Counted from the first letter of the stretch, positions 1-6,753 are shown. The stretch: DNA of 7,944 nt from Bacteroidota bacterium (GCA_021812865.1 JAKAMP010000108.1:1-7944); one strand, 5' to 3'. Translations and numbers: made by a program. Notes: generated by a model from the sequence alone, not told the origin.

Positions 1-203
1 AGCCCTTCAGGGGCAAATGAAAATACTCCTTTGGTGAGGTAATGGATCACGATGGAGATTCCATACACTCCTCCCGGAACAATCCTGTTGGGCGTGATGA
101 ATAATACAAAACCCGCAGCCAGGATAAAGGTGCCGGCAAGAATAAGAGAGTAATTCACGAACCATTCTCGTGAAAACAGTTTTTCCTTCTTTAGATAGGC
201 CAT
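1..203 (-). CDS. YitT-family membrane protein, N-terminal part (3' end outside window)
   Basis: This is the first 67 codons of a gene that runs off the left edge. The visible protein starts MAYLKKEKLFSREWF, with a basic cytoplasmic head. A hydrophobic segment follows at about residues 17-37 (YSLILAGTFILAAGFVLFI), then TPNRIVPGGVYGISIVIHYL at about 38-56. That Pro/Gly-rich stretch after the first membrane helix is typical of the YitT/DUF161 family of multi-pass inner-membrane proteins, whose transport role is not well defined. The ATG at 203 is the chosen start: the frame has a stop (TGA) 15 codons upstream, no other ATG lies between, and a -7 promoter box sits about 20 bases upstream. There is no Shine-Dalgarno sequence, as is usual in Bacteroidota. 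The C-terminal domain cannot be assessed. A different reading frame is open through the same bases but codes for nothing recognisable. Confidence 0.85.
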   Translation of the reverse strand, partial: MAYLKKEKLFSREWFVNYSLILAGTFILAAGFVLFITPNRIVPGGVYGISIVIHYLTKGVFSFAPEG

Positions 204-223
204 ATCGGTAAGGTTTTCGCGGG

Positions 224-231
224 CAAAAATA
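224..231 (-). promoter_or_regulatory. Candidate promoter -7 box for the YitT-family gene
   Basis: Read on the minus strand these bases are TATTTTTG, an exact match to the Bacteroidota -7 consensus TAnnTTTG. They lie about 20 bases before the YitT ATG, giving a short leader of roughly 15 bases. I found no clear -33 TTTG at the expected 19-21 base distance, so the call rests on the -7 box and its position. Confidence 0.5.
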
Positions 232-386
232 TACAAACTTTCTCATCCGCGGAAATACAGGTTGAGGATAGGATGGTTCTTGGTCTGTTTTATGTTTTTT
301 TTCGATAAATCCCTATCAGAAGAAAGCATAGAATCCTGATAAATTAACCCTTCGATTCGGCATTTCCCAAGGCTTTAAACAGATAA

Positions 387-398
387 GATCAATTGATC
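387..398. repeat. 12-base perfect palindrome in intergenic DNA
   Basis: GATCAATTGATC reads the same on both strands. It lies about 185 bases upstream of the YitT-family start, farther than a typical repressor operator. It could be a binding site for a dimeric regulator, but a 12-base palindrome can also arise by chance in AT-rich DNA. No second copy was noticed in the window. Confidence 0.3.
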
Positions 399-559
399 AT
401 AAAATCCGAACCATTAGAAATTTTGCCAACAGCTAAATACCAACCGCGAATTGCTGTTTGTAATGCCCTTTCAGATTCTGATTTTTAAGCGATGTATATA
501 TGAATTTCAGGTTCCTTTGCAAGTTTGATTTACAGAAAGGTTTCTGGTATACTATGGCA

Positions 560-590
560 CTCGTTTTAGTAAGGATTGAGCCTAAAAGAG
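560..590. repeat. Imperfect inverted repeat (hairpin) downstream of the LysM/PBP1 gene
   Basis: CTCGTTTTAG (560-569) pairs with CTAAAAGAG (582-590) over nine base pairs, with one bulged G at 563 and a 12-base loop. It begins about 53 bases beyond the LysM/PBP1 stop codon in the direction of transcription. No T-tract follows on the minus strand, so it is not a classic intrinsic terminator, but it could protect or define a 3' end. Confidence 0.35.
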
Positions 591-602
591 TACAGTTATT
601 CA

Positions 603-616
603 ACACACTGGTGTGT
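603..616. repeat. Short perfect hairpin after the LysM/PBP1 stop codon
   Basis: ACACAC (603-608) pairs with GTGTGT (611-616). With a realistic loop this is a five-pair stem and a CTGG loop. It lies about 27 bases past the LysM/PBP1 stop. The sequence that follows on the minus strand (TGAATAACTG) is not T-rich, so a terminator role is only possible, not shown. Confidence 0.25.
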
Positions 617-643
617 ATGCAGACGTCGTCCTGAGGATGCTGC

Positions 644-2641
644 TTATTCTGCCGGGAAAGCTTCCTTTTCTATAGTGTAATCCTTTTTATAATGGATCAG
701 CACCTCGGATTTGTTTTCCATTCCTCCGTAACCTTCAGGAAGGAAATGATATGTTCCGTTCAATAGGTTAACCGGGCCAGCAGGCATACAGCTCACCATA
801 TGGACCTGGTATTTCACCAAGAACGGCATGAAATAACTTATGATATCATACCCTTGCATGCCGTAATTGTTTCCCGCGCTGCTTACCCGGTATGGGTAAT
901 AGCCGGTTACCTTCATGAATTCACGGATATAGGCTTTTACGCGCGTATCGCTGAAGTTTGGTTCAAAAGGAATGAAATAGCGTACTTCAAGCTGATGCAA
1001 GTGTTCTACACTGATGCTGCTGAATTTCGACACTTCATTCAGAGCAATAGGGGTAATGGTATGATTGATGGCCAGAAGGTTCAGGCTTCTCAGAACATCG
1101 CCGGTTAAGGCTTCTGTGCGGGTAAGTACGATTGCCACATTGTTGATACTATCCCTCATCGCTTTCTGGATAAGTGCGATGTTATTGTCAGAATAACGGA
1201 TCATGTGCAGGAGCCCGGAATCAGGATGGTAGGTATCCTTGATTTTCCTTTCCAGGTAATTGGCAGCCTGCATATTAGAAGAATCGGCTGGTTGCACTAT
1301 CACCATATTTGCACCCCTGTATGCGCCCGGCCAACGGAAAATATACCCTATTTCAACCGAGTCGCTAGGCTCAATGGCAACCATGTTGGGATTATCTCCA
1401 ATCAATTGTTCTTCCTGTCCGGAAGGAAGGATGAGGGGGATTCCCGAAGCTTTCGAATATCCTGATACCTGAGTCATTCTTACGCTGTCACCGGCTGCTA
1501 TCATCACCATGGGATTGAATCGCTGAATTTCTTTCAAGATCGAGCTGAACCTGGAAGGCTCGGCTCCTGCATCATATACGGCCAGGACAATGGAAAGTCC
1601 TTCTTTTTGGTATTTTTCTATAGCCAATAGGCTCCCTTCATAGAATTCTATCCAGTCTGAGCACTTCCTGGCAGCGGGAGTATTTCCGACTTCCTGTTGC
1701 CGCACAATATCGTCGCCTTCCTGTTGCTGAACTGTGTCCAGTTGGGTTTCCAAGTCAAGCAGATCGATCCCGAACGGCAGGATCATGGCAATTCTGATGG
1801 GATCGGAAAAAGGCACCGACTGTATCGAATCACAGTTGCAGGTTCTGCGCAGAGGAAGAACAGGGGCTGGCATCACCGATGTGCTGCCGGTATCTCTTCT
1901 GACCTGTTCAGGCTGAGTTCCTTCTGCAACGGTAATGAAGGAGGTCGATGGCGGACTTTCCTTGAAGTCCTTGTTTGGTATACGTATGATATCGCCTGCT
2001 TTCAGCCCTTTCCATTCTCCATCAACCAGGTTGGCCTGCCTAATCTCATCCATGGAAACTTTGTATATTCTGGCCAGGGAGAAAAGGGTCTGTTTGGGTT
2101 CAACCTTGTGCATGATGAATTTCCCTTCGGGTTCATTGCTTCCCGTTAAACTGGCATTAGCCGGCTTCGCTCCGGGAATCTTCAATACCTGGTTAACCTC
2201 AATGGTATCGCTTTGCAACTCAGGATTGACCTGGTATAGATCCTTCACCGTTACATGGTACTGCCTTGCGATGGAGAAAAGCGTTTCTCCCGGTTTCACG
2301 ATATGAATACCGGCAGTATCCTTGATAATTACCTGAACAGGTTGTATAACCGTTTTGGGTGTATAGGCATCGGGAATTTTCAACACCTGGCCTTCGTGCA
2401 CGCCTGCAAGCGCCTCGGGATTTTCGCCCGTAATCACATCAGGTGTTACATTGTAAAGCTGGCTGATCGTACTTACGGTTTCATTCTGCTTCACAATGTG
2501 GATATAATAGGCCTTCCCCTCGATCATGACCTTGTTCTTCGATTTTCCCTGCTGATCGGTCTGCGCCAAAATAACTGCCGGCAGCATGAGAAGAAAGAGT
2601 AATGCAATGACGGTATTGAATTTGAATGGTATACTGTGCAT
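644..2641 (-). CDS. Secreted protein with three LysM domains and a C-terminal PBP1-like fold
   Basis: This 665-residue protein is predicted to act in the periplasm bound to peptidoglycan. Residues 1-26 form a Sec signal peptide (basic head, hydrophobic core, cleavage likely after VILA). There is no lipobox cysteine. Three LysM domains follow at about 46-90, 111-156 and 176-223, each with the IHIVKxxET-like start and the KIPx or RIPx end. A Pro/Ser/Thr-rich linker (about 226-280) includes a CxC pair at 268/270. From about residue 281 (DPIRIAMILPFGID) to the end, the sequence resembles a type 1 periplasmic-binding-protein fold, as in LivJ-like receptors and in LpoA, an activator of cell-wall synthases. 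The phylum often annotates such proteins as LysM or amino-acid-binding proteins; the ligand is unknown. It is the last gene after phoH and purC, 49 bases beyond purC, with no internal promoter seen. A link to wall synthesis is inference. Confidence 0.88.
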   Translation of the reverse strand: MHSIPFKFNTVIALLFLLMLPAVILAQTDQQGKSKNKVMIEGKAYYIHIVKQNETVSTISQLYNVTPDVITGENPEALAGVHEGQVLKIPDAYTPKTVIQPVQVIIKDTAGIHIVKPGETLFSIARQYHVTVKDLYQVNPELQSDTIEVNQVLKIPGAKPANASLTGSNEPEGKFIMHKVEPKQTLFSLARIYKVSMDEIRQANLVDGEWKGLKAGDIIRIPNKDFKESPPSTSFITVAEGTQPEQVRRDTGSTSVMPAPVLPLRRTCNCDSIQSVPFSDPIRIAMILPFGIDLLDLETQLDTVQQQEGDDIVRQQEVGNTPAARKCSDWIEFYEGSLLAIEKYQKEGLSIVLAVYDAGAEPSRFSSILKEIQRFNPMVMIAAGDSVRMTQVSGYSKASGIPLILPSGQEEQLIGDNPNMVAIEPSDSVEIGYIFRWPGAYRGANMVIVQPADSSNMQAANYLERKIKDTYHPDSGLLHMIRYSDNNIALIQKAMRDSINNVAIVLTRTEALTGDVLRSLNLLAINHTITPIALNEVSKFSSISVEHLHQLEVRYFIPFEPNFSDTRVKAYIREFMKVTGYYPYRVSSAGNNYGMQGYDIISYFMPFLVKYQVHMVSCMPAGPVNLLNGTYHFLPEGYGGMENKSEVLIHYKKDYTIEKEAFPAE

Positions 2642-2690
2642 GGTTATCGGTTAATCAGAGAATCATACGGTTACATAGAAGCAGGCGGTA

Positions 2691-3641
2691 TTAAACGAGG
2701 TTTTTGAGAAATCCGTTGATATTATTCTCAATCCGGCTCATTACATTGGATGCATCCCCTTTCACAAAACGCTCGCCGGTGATGTGTTCGTATAGTTCAA
2801 TGTACCGGTCGGACACTTCTTTTACAAATGCATCAGGCATTTCGGGTACCACCTGGCCTTCCTTGCCCTGGAAGTTTCTTTCGATGAGCCATTGCCTTAC
2901 GAATTCCTTTGATAGCTGCCTTTGTTCTTCACCCTTTTTGAACCTTTCTTCATAGCCTTCCGAATAAAAATACCTGGAAGAGTCGGGGGTATGGATCTCG
3001 TCAATCAGGAAAATCTTTCCATCTTTCTTCCCGAATTCATATTTCGTATCCACCAGGATCAGTCCTTTTTCTGAAGCCATCCTGGTCCCTCTTTCAAACA
3101 GGGCTTGCGTATATTTTTCGAGCAGGTTGTAATCTTCTGCAGAAACCAGTCCGGAGGAGATGATCTCATCCCTGGAAACATCCAGGTCGTGTCCTTCGGA
3201 AGCCTTTGTGGTTGGCGTAATGATGGGGTGGGGTAGTTTCTGGTGTTCCTTCATGTTTTCGGGAAGGGGAACGCCACAAAGCGAACGCTTGCCCGATTTG
3301 TATTCACGCCAGGCATGACCGGTAAGGTAGGCGCGGATTACCATTTCTACCTTGAATGGCTCGGCGAAGTGTCCAACCGTTACCATTGGGTCGGGACTGG
3401 CAATTTTCCAGTTGGGAACAATATCGGCAGTGGCATTGAGAAATTTGGATGCAATCTGGTTCAAAACCTGCCCCTTAAAAGGAATACCACGCGGAAGCAC
3501 CACGTCGAATGCCGAGATGCGGTCGCTTACCACCATGACCATATACTTGTTGTTGATGTTATATACATCTCTAACCTTTCCTATGTATTTCCCTTTCTGA
3601 CCGGGAAAGCTGAAGTTGGTCTTCTGAATGGCTTGTTCCAT
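2691..3641 (-). CDS. purC: Phosphoribosylaminoimidazole-succinocarboxamide synthase (SAICAR synthetase)
   Basis: PurC joins aspartate to CAIR with ATP to make SAICAR, a late step of de novo purine synthesis in the cytoplasm. The 316-residue length is that of the longer PurC type shared by Bacteroidota and the yeast Ade1 enzyme, not the roughly 240-residue type of E. coli. Visible motifs are GKVRDVY (21-27, ATP site), SDRISAFD (39-46), [11 protein letters not shown] (101-111), [11 protein letters not shown] (141-151), LVDTKYEFG (196-204, family signature) and [10 protein letters not shown] (214-223). The second family signature normally ends in Gly-Ser; here it is Gly-His (TGHAW), which I believe occurs in other members. 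The start follows the phoH stop by 9 AT-rich bases without a Shine-Dalgarno sequence, so the two genes are very likely cotranscribed. No truncation or frameshift was seen. Confidence 0.97.
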   Translation of the reverse strand: MEQAIQKTNFSFPGQKGKYIGKVRDVYNINNKYMVMVVSDRISAFDVVLPRGIPFKGQVLNQIASKFLNATADIVPNWKIASPDPMVTVGHFAEPFKVEMVIRAYLTGHAWREYKSGKRSLCGVPLPENMKEHQKLPHPIITPTTKASEGHDLDVSRDEIISSGLVSAEDYNLLEKYTQALFERGTRMASEKGLILVDTKYEFGKKDGKIFLIDEIHTPDSSRYFYSEGYEERFKKGEEQRQLSKEFVRQWLIERNFQGKEGQVVPEMPDAFVKEVSDRYIELYEHITGERFVKGDASNVMSRIENNINGFLKNLV

Positions 3642-3650
3642 ATAAGTTGT

Positions 3651-4607
3651 TTATTTAATGTTCGGAGCTTGTTTGTTATATGCTTCAACGATGAATTTCA
3701 CGAGTTTGTGCCGGATGATGTCTCTTCCGTCAAATTCAATCATACCTATTCCTTCAATGCCTTCAAGAATGGAAAGCACTTTAACCAGCCCGCTATCGGC
3801 CTTGTTGGGCAAATCTACCTGGGTAATGTCACCGGTGACGATGAATTTGGCTTCCTTGCCCATCCTGGTGAGAAACATCTTGAGCTGACTGGCTGTACAA
3901 TTCTGGCCTTCGTCCAGGATTACGAAAGCATGATCGAGGGTACGCCCGCGCATGTATGCAATTGGGGCAATCTGAATGGTGCCTTCTTCAATGAGCCCGC
4001 TCAGTTTCTTGTATGGAATCATGTCATGGAGCGCATCATACAGGGGCTGCAGGTAGGGATCGAGCTTGTCCTTCATGTCGCCGGGCAGGAATCCGAGTCT
4101 TTCACCCGCTTCCACTGCCGGACGGGTAAGAATAATCTTCTTTACTTCCCTGTTTTTCAAGGCGCGCACTGCCAGTGCAATGGCTGTATACGTTTTCCCG
4201 GTTCCTGCAGGACCAATGGCAAACAGAAGGTCATTTTCCGTGTACGATTTAACCAGCCTGATCTGGTTTATAGTCCTTGCCTTGATGATCTTGCCGTTAT
4301 TGCCATATACAAGCACATCATCCGGCCCTTCCTCTGTTTTCAACAGTCCACGTCCACTCTCTTCTATGATTTCCTCGATTTCCTCGAGCGAGAGGCTGTT
4401 GTATTTCTGGAAGTAGTCAATCATGCGAAAAATCTTCGATTCAAATTGATCTATCTCCCCGGCTTCCCCCAGCACCTTCAGCTCTTCGCCTCTCCCGATG
4501 ATGCGCAACTTCGGAAAGGACTTTTTCAGGATCTCGAAGTTGATATTGTTAATGCCATAGAAGTATAATGGATCGATACCTTCCAAATATATGGTTCGCT
4601 CGATCAT
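3651..4607 (-). CDS. phoH: PhoH-family ATPase (PhoH/YbeZ type)
   Basis: This is a 318-residue cytoplasmic ATPase of the PhoH/YbeZ group, which is linked to RNA metabolism and, in many bacteria, works near the ribosome maturation factor YbeY. An N-terminal region (about 1-100) precedes the ATPase core. Walker A is GPAGTGKT (132-139), followed by TRPAVEAGERLGFLPGD (161-177), Walker B VILDEGQN (229-236) and TGDITQVDLP (258-267), all standard for the family. An in-frame ATG at 4670 would add 21 residues, but that extension is basic and unlike the family. It also overlaps the candidate promoter, so I chose the ATG at 4607, giving MIERTIYLEGID. The gene leads the phoH-purC-LysM/PBP1 operon and is divergent from the SAM hydrolase-family gene. 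Whether it responds to phosphate, as the old name suggests, cannot be seen; no Pho box was recognised. Confidence 0.95.
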   Translation of the reverse strand: MIERTIYLEGIDPLYFYGINNINFEILKKSFPKLRIIGRGEELKVLGEAGEIDQFESKIFRMIDYFQKYNSLSLEEIEEIIEESGRGLLKTEEGPDDVLVYGNNGKIIKARTINQIRLVKSYTENDLLFAIGPAGTGKTYTAIALAVRALKNREVKKIILTRPAVEAGERLGFLPGDMKDKLDPYLQPLYDALHDMIPYKKLSGLIEEGTIQIAPIAYMRGRTLDHAFVILDEGQNCTASQLKMFLTRMGKEAKFIVTGDITQVDLPNKADSGLVKVLSILEGIEGIGMIEFDGRDIIRHKLVKFIVEAYNKQAPNIK

Positions 4608-4616
4608 TTTATTCGG

Positions 4617-4646
4617 CAAATATTTTATACTTTTGGGTTTTGCAAA
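4617..4646 (-). promoter_or_regulatory. Candidate promoter of the phoH-purC-LysM/PBP1 operon
   Basis: On the minus strand, TTTG (complement of 4643-4646) is followed after 18 bases by AATATTTG (complement of 4617-4624). This fits the Bacteroidota -33/-7 arrangement with one mismatch in the TA of TAnnTTTG. The -7 box ends only nine bases before the chosen phoH ATG, so the leader would be very short. Confidence 0.5.
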
Positions 4647-4670
4647 GTAAAGCTTTTTTTTCCATTTCAC

Positions 4671-4678
4671 AATATTTG
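4671..4678 (+). promoter_or_regulatory. Weak candidate -7 box for the SAM hydrolase-mazG operon
   Basis: AATATTTG here is the same octamer as the phoH -7 box, on the opposite strand. It matches TAnnTTTG except for the first base. No -33 TTTG lies at the right distance; the nearest, at 4639-4642, is 28 bases away. Transcription would begin near 4685, about 20-25 bases before the ATG at 4708. Confidence 0.35.
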
Positions 4679-4681
4679 AAA

Positions 4682-4699
4682 ACCGTTTGAATGAACGGT
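4682..4699 (+). repeat. Inverted repeat in the leader of the SAM hydrolase-family gene
   Basis: ACCGTT (4682-4687) and AACGGT (4694-4699) are perfect inverted copies separated by TGAATG. The repeat ends eight bases before the ATG at 4708. It could be an operator for a dimeric repressor or a small mRNA hairpin affecting ribosome access. With six-base arms, chance is not excluded. Confidence 0.35.
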
Positions 4700-4707
4700 G
4701 TTTGCTG

Positions 4708-5490
4708 ATGCCTGTAATAACATTAACAAGCGATTGGGGACTGCATGATCATTATCTGGCAGCTGTAAAAGGGAAGATACTTGCCACCCAACCAGGCATT
4801 CAGATTATCGACCTTAATCACTCCATTGAACCTTTCAATCTGGCCCAGGCGGCTTTTATCCTGAGAAATGCCTACCGGCAGTTTCCCGCTGGCACAGTGC
4901 ATATGGTTTGTGTAAATGCAGAAATCACTGCTGAGCAGGAATGCATAGCCATGCATTCGGAAGGTCACTTTTTTGTGGCAGCCGACAATGGGCTGCCGGG
5001 ATTGCTATTTGATGACGAACAAAAAGTCGAATATGCCAGGGTCAATGCCGGTAATGACTGGCAGCATGCATTTCCGGAACTGGAAGTGTTTGTACCCGCA
5101 GCATGTACGCTTGCTGAAACCGGGCAAATCGAAAAGGTGGGCGGAAAAACAGCAAAAGTGAACCTCCAGGTTCCTTTCCGCCCGGCCATAGATGAGGCGG
5201 TGATTACGGGAAGTGTAATTTATATCGATTCATACCAGAATGCCATTACCAATATTTCGAGGAGCCTGTTCGACCGGATCGGGAAGGGACGGAAATTTGA
5301 AATATTCATTAAAAGCAATCATTACCGGCTTAGCAGACTGAATGATACCTACCGGGAAACACCGGTGGGAGAGCTACTGGCCCTTTTCAACTCGGCCGGA
5401 CTGCTGGAAATAGCCATCAATAATGGAAATGCAGCCAGTCTGCTGGGGTTGGAAAACGGTTCTGTCATCCGGATTAAATTTCATGAATAA
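4708..5490 (+). CDS. SAM hydrolase / halogenase-family protein (DUF62) with altered catalytic triad
   Basis: This 260-residue protein belongs to the S-adenosylmethionine hydroxide adenosyltransferase family, related to fluorinase and chlorinase; active members cleave SAM to adenosine and methionine. Family marks are ITLTSDWG (4-11, usually TTDFG), IDLNHSIEPFNLAQAAFIL (34-52), GTVHMVCVN (62-70), ADNGL (92-96), YIDSYQNAITNI (172-183) and the C-terminal NAASLLGL (241-248). The usual VDPGVG stretch reads VNAEIT. Aligned from memory, the catalytic Asp, Arg and His fall on Asn70, Gln77 and Pro123, while ribose- and adenine-site elements (Asp9, Asp174, Asn178, C-terminal loop) are kept. It may therefore bind SAM without the known chemistry, or use other residues. 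An upstream TTG at 4687 is in frame, but the ATG at 4708 gives MPVITLTSDWG, matching the family start. mazG follows 11 bases later. Confidence 0.9.
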   Translation: MPVITLTSDWGLHDHYLAAVKGKILATQPGIQIIDLNHSIEPFNLAQAAFILRNAYRQFPAGTVHMVCVNAEITAEQECIAMHSEGHFFVAADNGLPGLLFDDEQKVEYARVNAGNDWQHAFPELEVFVPAACTLAETGQIEKVGGKTAKVNLQVPFRPAIDEAVITGSVIYIDSYQNAITNISRSLFDRIGKGRKFEIFIKSNHYRLSRLNDTYRETPVGELLALFNSAGLLEIAINNGNAASLLGLENGSVIRIKFHE

Positions 5491-5501
5491 GGGGAGAAAC
5501 A

Positions 5502-6278
5502 ATGCACAGCATAGAGGAAAAAAAGAAGGCATTTGAAGAGTTGTTGAATATTATGGATGAGCTCCGGGAAAAGTGCCCCTGGGATAAGAAACAGACTTTT
5601 GAAACGCTCAGAAACCTTACTATAGAGGAAACATATGAACTGGCCGATGCGATCCTGAAAAGCGATATGGTGGATATAAAAAAGGAATTGGGCGATATAC
5701 TCCTGCACATTGTGTTTTATGCTAAGCTGGGATCTGAAGTGGGTAAATTCGATATCAAGGATGTAATCGACTCGCTCAATGCCAAGCTCATTTTTAGGCA
5801 TCCCCATGTTTTCGGTACGGTGGAAGTGGAAGACGATACCGAGGTGAAGAAAAACTGGGAACACCTGAAAATCAAAGAGGGCAACCGTTCGGTGCTGGGA
5901 GGTGTCCCGGGTTCATTGCCTGCCCTGGTGAAAGCCAACCGCGTGCAGGAAAAGGTTCGTGCGGTAGGATTCGATTGGGAAGTAAGAAGCCAGGTGTGGG
6001 ATAAGGTGAAAGAGGAACTTGCCGAACTGGAGCATGAAATTGAAAAATCCGATACCGCAGCAACCGAGGAGGAGTTTGGCGATCTGCTCTTTTCATTGGT
6101 AAATGCGGCCCGCCTGTATGGTATTGACCCTGAAACAGCCCTTGAACGCACCAACCAGAAATTCATCAAACGGTTCCGATATCTTGAGGAAGAAACCCGG
6201 AAACAGGGCAAAAGCCTAAAAGAAATGAGCCTCTCCGAAATGGATATCATCTGGGAAGAGGCTAAGAAATTCGACTGA
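5502..6278 (+). CDS. mazG: MazG nucleoside triphosphate pyrophosphohydrolase
   Basis: MazG hydrolyses nucleoside triphosphates to monophosphates and pyrophosphate, clearing abnormal nucleotides from the cytoplasm and, in E. coli, lowering ppGpp levels. At 258 residues it is the full two-domain form (E. coli MazG is about 263). The N-terminal domain shows CPWD (25-28), metal-binding EETYE (42-46) and ELGD (62-65). The C-terminal domain shows EELAE (171-175) and EFGD (191-194), then KRFRYLE (223-229) and the terminal WEEAK. Both EExxE...ExxD magnesium sites look intact, so it should be active. The ATG is preceded by GGGGAG five bases away, a rare Shine-Dalgarno-like sequence in this window. It lies 11 bases after the SAM hydrolase-family gene and is probably cotranscribed. 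No mazEF toxin-antitoxin genes are next to it. Confidence 0.96.
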   Translation: MHSIEEKKKAFEELLNIMDELREKCPWDKKQTFETLRNLTIEETYELADAILKSDMVDIKKELGDILLHIVFYAKLGSEVGKFDIKDVIDSLNAKLIFRHPHVFGTVEVEDDTEVKKNWEHLKIKEGNRSVLGGVPGSLPALVKANRVQEKVRAVGFDWEVRSQVWDKVKEELAELEHEIEKSDTAATEEEFGDLLFSLVNAARLYGIDPETALERTNQKFIKRFRYLEEETRKQGKSLKEMSLSEMDIIWEEAKKFD

Positions 6279-6283
6279 GATCA

Positions 6284-6300
6284 TCCCCTTGACAAGGGGA
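6284..6300. terminator. Hairpin between convergent mazG and DUF5606 genes
   Basis: TCCCCTT (6284-6290) and AAGGGGA (6294-6300) form a perfect seven-pair stem with a GAC loop, GC-rich at its core. It starts five bases after the mazG stop and lies 12 bases beyond the stop of the convergent gene, which suits a shared bidirectional terminator. No strong T-run follows on either strand; on the plus strand a weak T-rich stretch (GATTATTTTGTTTC) starts 10 bases later. Confidence 0.5.
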
Positions 6301-6312
6301 ATGGTGGCCTGA

Positions 6313-6753
6313 TTATTTTGTTTCTTCGGTAGTGTTTTCCGTATTTTCATCAGCAGCCTTTTCTTCTTCGCTGAAATCAAGCATATTTGCCTGCTGGAGA
6401 ATGTTGTACCAGGAAATGATTTTTCGCATGTCCGATACATAAACCTTTTCATGGTCATAATCGGGAAGAATCGCATCGAAGTAGGCTTTCAGTTCATCAT
6501 TGGAGGCCTTTATGCCAGGAGCTTTACCTCCGTTTTCCTTCTCATGGATTTTACGCAATACTTCCTTCAGGGCAACTTCGCCGGTGCTGGTAAATACAGC
6601 AATATCTTCCAGTGTGCTTACCTTATAAGTGGAGTAGGCATTGATTCTTTTTTTGTCTTCAAGACCTTCGACAATAATTCCATTCCTTCCCTGGGCGATA
6701 TATTTAAATATACCGTGCTGGCCCGATATAGCCATGATTTCTTTAAGATTCAT
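6313..6753 (-). CDS. DUF5606-family protein of unknown function
   Basis: This is a 146-residue cytoplasmic protein without signal peptide or membrane segments. The N-terminal half (1-65) begins MNLKEIMAISGQHGIFKYIA and contains GRNGIIVEGL and YKVSTLEDIAVFT, which I recognise as the DUF5606 domain, found almost only in Bacteroidota and without a known function. A second conserved block covers about 87-125 (LKAYFDAILPDYD, then VYVSDMRKIISWYNIL). The tail (126-146) is acidic, rich in Glu, Thr and Asn, and probably disordered. It lies 32 bases downstream of the TerB/DnaJ gene on the same strand, and the gap contains a perfect -7 box, so it may be read both from the coaE operon and from its own promoter. 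I cannot propose a biochemical role. Confidence 0.88.
   Translation of the reverse strand: MNLKEIMAISGQHGIFKYIAQGRNGIIVEGLEDKKRINAYSTYKVSTLEDIAVFTSTGEVALKEVLRKIHEKENGGKAPGIKASNDELKAYFDAILPDYDHEKVYVSDMRKIISWYNILQQANMLDFSEEEKAADENTENTTEETK

Larger units (their letters stand above)
204..643. other. 440-base intergenic region without a supported gene
   Basis: The region separates the 3' end of the LysM/PBP1 gene from the YitT-family gene, both on the minus strand. It is AT-rich and I could not support any coding sequence, tRNA or known RNA in it. It holds the YitT -7 box near its left end, a 12-base perfect palindrome at 387-398, an imperfect hairpin at 560-590 and a short hairpin at 603-616. 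The last two lie just past the LysM/PBP1 stop codon and could form the 3' end of that transcript. A run of eight T at 295-302 has no convincing stem in front of it. Confidence 0.6.

Noticed and set aside
7..246. A 79-codon minus-strand frame at the left edge
   Set aside because: It overlaps the YitT-family gene in another frame and its product resembles nothing; the YitT frame has a clear family N-terminus and a promoter box at the right place.
295..302. Eight-T run as an intrinsic terminator
   Set aside because: No stable stem precedes it on the plus strand, and no plus-strand gene lies upstream to terminate.
3243..4568. A 441-codon open frame on the plus strand, antisense to purC and phoH
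   Set aside because: Both genes beneath it carry full family motifs on the minus strand. The antisense product has no recognisable domain and spans the junction of two genes, so it is a long shadow frame.
4608..4670. A 21-residue N-terminal extension of PhoH starting at the ATG at 4670
   Set aside because: The extension is Lys-rich, unlike the family N-terminus, and overlaps the candidate -33/-7 promoter.
4687..4707. TTG at 4687 as the start of the SAM hydrolase-family gene
   Set aside because: It adds seven residues absent from the family and starts within the inverted repeat; the ATG at 4708 gives the standard start MPVITLTSDWG.
5502..6278. mazG as part of a toxin-antitoxin or phage-defence locus
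   Set aside because: No mazE, mazF or other defence gene is adjacent, and the protein is the ordinary two-domain housekeeping form.
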